DNA of 35,182 nucleotides, taken from the NCBI GenBank assembly GCA_964492735.1, contig CAZBLE010000010.1, positions 1 through 35,182 of the forward strand, in the 5' to 3' direction. Under the pieces are notes generated by a model. That model did no database searches. It was not told the origin of the DNA and worked only from the letters and a program-made list of their open reading frames with translations. This document shows, one piece after another, positions 33,191-35,182 of this stretch. The position numbers and the translations under genes were made by a program. Each line of letters starts with the position of its first letter. The first letter of the stretch is position 1. Source of the stretch: CALKUP01 sp964492735. Its GTDB lineage: Bacteria; Patescibacteriota; Patescibacteriia; UBA9570; XYC2-FULL-38-9.

Positions 33191-35182
33191 TTACGATTTT
33201 TTACCCATTTGACGAACAATATGCTCAAACATTCGTTCTTGTACATATTTTTTCAGCTCGGGACTTTGGTCAAGTTTCTGATACAAACTAAAATGTCGAT
33301 CAAGCATATCAACTAGCTCGCCTTGAAACAATTCATTAAACTTTAAGCGAACTGTTTCGGGGCTATTGTTTTCAACTGAACCTTGTAATGTGTCATTATC
33401 AAGCATTCGGCGTCCGAGATCGTTTAAAATCAATCGGTCTGGATCAGAAAAATTGGTCCCGAAGCGCTCATTTACTTCTTTGATAATTCGAGATAATGCG
33501 TCTTTTTCATCTTCCATGATTTGCTGTGGGTCAACACTCGACTGCATTGGATCAATAAGACCATCTTCATTCTCTAGTCGAATTGCAGTTTCTTCTTTTT
33601 TTTCTACTTTATACGTTTCCATATCAATAGCCTCTAAAACTTCAAGAGGTAATGGATTTTCTCTTTTTGGTAATTTGCGGTTTAAGAATTTTAAGAAGTA
33701 ATATAATTTTTCTAATTGAGGGTCTTGAAAAGTAACAATTTGAGAAATAAACGCATACGTACGCAAATAATCTCCTACTAAAGATTTAAATTGCTCAATT
33801 TCCTCGCTCGTTTTTTCGTCGATAATACGTGCAACCACTTGATCAATAATCGCATTCAATACACTTGGTGCCCCTCCATGAAAATATTCTTCCACAAAAC
33901 CACTTACCTCAAAATCTGTGAACACTTTATAGTACAAAATATCCCGCTCTAAATCATGAAGAATGTTTGGATTTGTCGCTTCAGATAAAATTGTTGTTGT
34001 ATAGTATGGCTGAAACGCATCTTTGATTTCATCTGTATTATTGACAAAGTCTAATACAAACACATTTTCCTTGCCCGACATTGTTCGATTTAAACGTGAT
34101 AATGTTTGAACCGCACTTACGCTGCTTAATTTTTTATCAACATACATCACTGAAAGTAATGGCTGGTCAAAGCCTGTTTGAAACTTTTCAGCAACAACGA
34201 GAAATTTATACTCATCTTTTTTAAATTCTTCAGCCGTTTGTTTTTCAGGAACATGATTCATCCCTGTTTCTGTATATTCTAATGCGCCATCCTTGACTGC
34301 ACCTGAAAAAGCAACCAATGCTTTATGTGGATACCCTTTTTCCAGCAAATACTTATCTAAGGCGAGTTTATAACGCACTGCATGCAAACGAGATTTTGTC
34401 ACAATCATTGCTTTTGCTTTGCCGTCAATTTCAGAAGCAATTTTTTCTTCAAAATGCTCAACCATTATTTTCACCTTTGTATCAATAGCATGATCATGTT
34501 TTTCTACATACCCAATCATCAACCTTTGCGCCTCTTTTTTATTGAACTCAGGATCGTCAATGCTTTTTTTCAACAAACCAAAGTATGTTTGATATGTTGT
34601 ATAATTTTTTAATACATCCAAGATAAACCACTCTTCAATCGCTTGCTTCATTGAATACAATGCAAACGGAATATATTTTTCACTCAAAGGATCTTCCGTT
34701 CCAAATAGTTCTAATGTTTTTTGCTTCGGCGTTGCAGTAAATGCGAGAAAGCTAATATTTGGAGAATGAATTTTCCGTGCTTTCATGCGTTTAATAATAA
34801 TATCTTCTGTGGTTTCAAATATTTTTTCATCTCGCTTTGCAGCTTCATCCAAGTCATTGGTTGTGAGCACTTCGCGTAAATCAGCAGCAGACTCTCCGGA
34901 CCAAGAAGAGTGGGCTTCATCGATAATAACTGCAAATTTTTTACCGGAAATTGTCTCAATTGCTTCGGTAATCACTGGGAATTTTTGTAATGTACTTGTG
35001 ATAATTTTTACCCCGCTTTCTAAAGCTTCTTGCAACTCTTTTGATGATTCGACGTGTTTTACTAGTCCAGTAACCTGAGAAAAACTATCTACCGTATTTG
35101 AAAGCTGGGCATCAAGAACGCGTCTATCAGTAATCACAATAACCGAATCAAATACATGCTCATTATTTTTTGAATGGAGTCC
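33191..35182 (-). CDS. hsdR: Type I restriction enzyme R subunit HsdR, C-terminal part (runs off window)
   Basis: HsdR provides the ATP-driven DNA translocase and nuclease of type I restriction systems. The frame is open through the right edge (HVFDSVIVITDRRVLDAQL), so the N-terminal nuclease and Walker A lie outside; the GTG at 35137 is not the true start. Visible helicase motifs are the DEAH box (VIIDEAHSSWSG), FTATP, KSRLHAVRYK and motif V/VI (AEKFQTGFDQPLLSVMYVDKKLSSVSAVQTLSRLNR). A helical C-terminal region follows that normally binds the methyltransferase. The end is intact, with no frameshift seen. By eye it is more A+T-rich than dnaE and thrS, consistent with horizontal acquisition. 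hsdM and hsdS are expected beyond the right edge. Confidence 0.92.
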   Translation of the reverse strand, partial: GLHSKNNEHVFDSVIVITDRRVLDAQLSNTVDSFSQVTGLVKHVESSKELQEALESGVKIITSTLQKFPVITEAIETISGKKFAVIIDEAHSSWSGESAADLREVLTTNDLDEAAKRDEKIFETTEDIIIKRMKARKIHSPNISFLAFTATPKQKTLELFGTEDPLSEKYIPFALYSMKQAIEEWFILDVLKNYTTYQTYFGLLKKSIDDPEFNKKEAQRLMIGYVEKHDHAIDTKVKIMVEHFEEKIASEIDGKAKAMIVTKSRLHAVRYKLALDKYLLEKGYPHKALVAFSGAVKDGALEYTETGMNHVPEKQTAEEFKKDEYKFLVVAEKFQTGFDQPLLSVMYVDKKLSSVSAVQTLSRLNRTMSGKENVFVLDFVNNTDEIKDAFQPYYTTTILSEATNPNILHDLERDILYYKVFTDFEVSGFVEEYFHGGAPSVLNAIIDQVVARIIDEKTSEEIEQFKSLVGDYLRTYAFISQIVTFQDPQLEKLYYFLKFLNRKLPKRENPLPLEVLEAIDMETYKVEKKEETAIRLENEDGLIDPMQSSVDPQQIMEDEKDALSRIIKEVNERFGTNFSDPDRLILNDLGRRMLDNDTLQGSVENNSPETVRLKFNELFQGELVDMLDRHFSLYQKLDQSPELKKYVQERMFEHIVRQMGKKS

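Noticed and set aside
35135..35137. GTG as the true start of hsdR
   Set aside because: The frame continues to the window edge with conserved HsdR sequence, so the gene is cut by the window and not truncated in nature.
1..35182. Recoded TGA (Gly) as in Gracilibacteria/Absconditabacteria
   Set aside because: TGA ends rodA and the priA-like gene at the expected places, and no conserved frame is interrupted by TGA.
1..35182. CRISPR arrays, insertion sequences, long direct repeats
   Set aside because: No regularly spaced direct repeats, transposase genes or terminal inverted repeats were seen by eye on either strand.

Overview
This 35.2 kb window looks like chromosomal DNA of a Patescibacteria (Candidate Phyla Radiation) bacterium, probably a Parcubacteria-like lineage. 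Supporting signs are very tight gene packing, small housekeeping proteins with missing domains (a ThrRS without TGS), degenerate versions of normally essential enzymes (a PriA-like protein without a helicase P-loop), and families I know mainly from these genomes (membrane-anchored baseplate-J-like protein, tandem DUF3048 proteins, a LysRS-HD fusion). TGA is used as a stop codon (for example rodA and the priA-like gene), so the code is the standard one and not that of Gracilibacteria/Absconditabacteria. The lineage call is inference from gene content; no marker such as 16S rRNA is present.

Layout. 1-3.2 kb: mreC (cut by the window edge), mreD and the class B transpeptidase PBP2, a cell-elongation operon. 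3.3-7.2 kb: greA, lysS fused to an HD hydrolase domain, and serS. 7.3-10.1 kb: a divergent pair, a membrane-fused Mur-ligase-like protein (-) and ftsQ (+), sharing a 50 bp promoter region. 10.08-10.40 kb: the only sizeable gene-free stretch, holding an intrinsic terminator and possibly an RNA. 10.4-13.3 kb: an M23 peptidase with a long coiled coil and gltX (-). 13.4-18.7 kb (+): a secreted lysozyme-like protein with C-terminal repeats, a degenerate LigB/MEMO-like protein, a degenerate PriA, def and fmt. 18.7-25.6 kb (-): a seven-gene run of a one-pass membrane protein, rodA, a small Cys-rich protein, rplY (bL25), two DUF3048 paralogues and a membrane GT2 glycosyltransferase. 25.7-32.5 kb (+): a small membrane coiled-coil protein, dnaE, a baseplate-J-like membrane protein and thrS. 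32.6-35.2 kb (-): a T5orf172/DUF4357 protein and the motor part of a type I restriction subunit HsdR, which runs off the window.

Functionally the window mixes envelope building (MreC/MreD/PBP2/RodA, FtsQ, Mur-like ligase, M23, lysozyme-like protein, glycosyltransferase) with translation (LysRS, SerRS, GluRS, ThrRS, Def, Fmt, bL25), transcription (GreA) and replication (DnaE, PriA-like). RodA and PBP2, partners in the elongasome, lie in separate operons.

The clearest non-gene pattern is promoter architecture. Several genes have a -10 box (TATACT or similar, often extended by TGn) placed 6-11 nt before the ATG, so transcripts should begin at or within a few bases of the start codon. Only two genes carry a clear GGAGG ribosome-binding site. 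This points to widespread leaderless mRNAs. I did not see an obviously novel defence system. The most unusual genes are the LysRS-HD fusion, the helicase-dead PriA with an adjacent degenerate LigB-like protein, and the Mur ligase fused to a membrane domain that lacks the usual carbamylated lysine.
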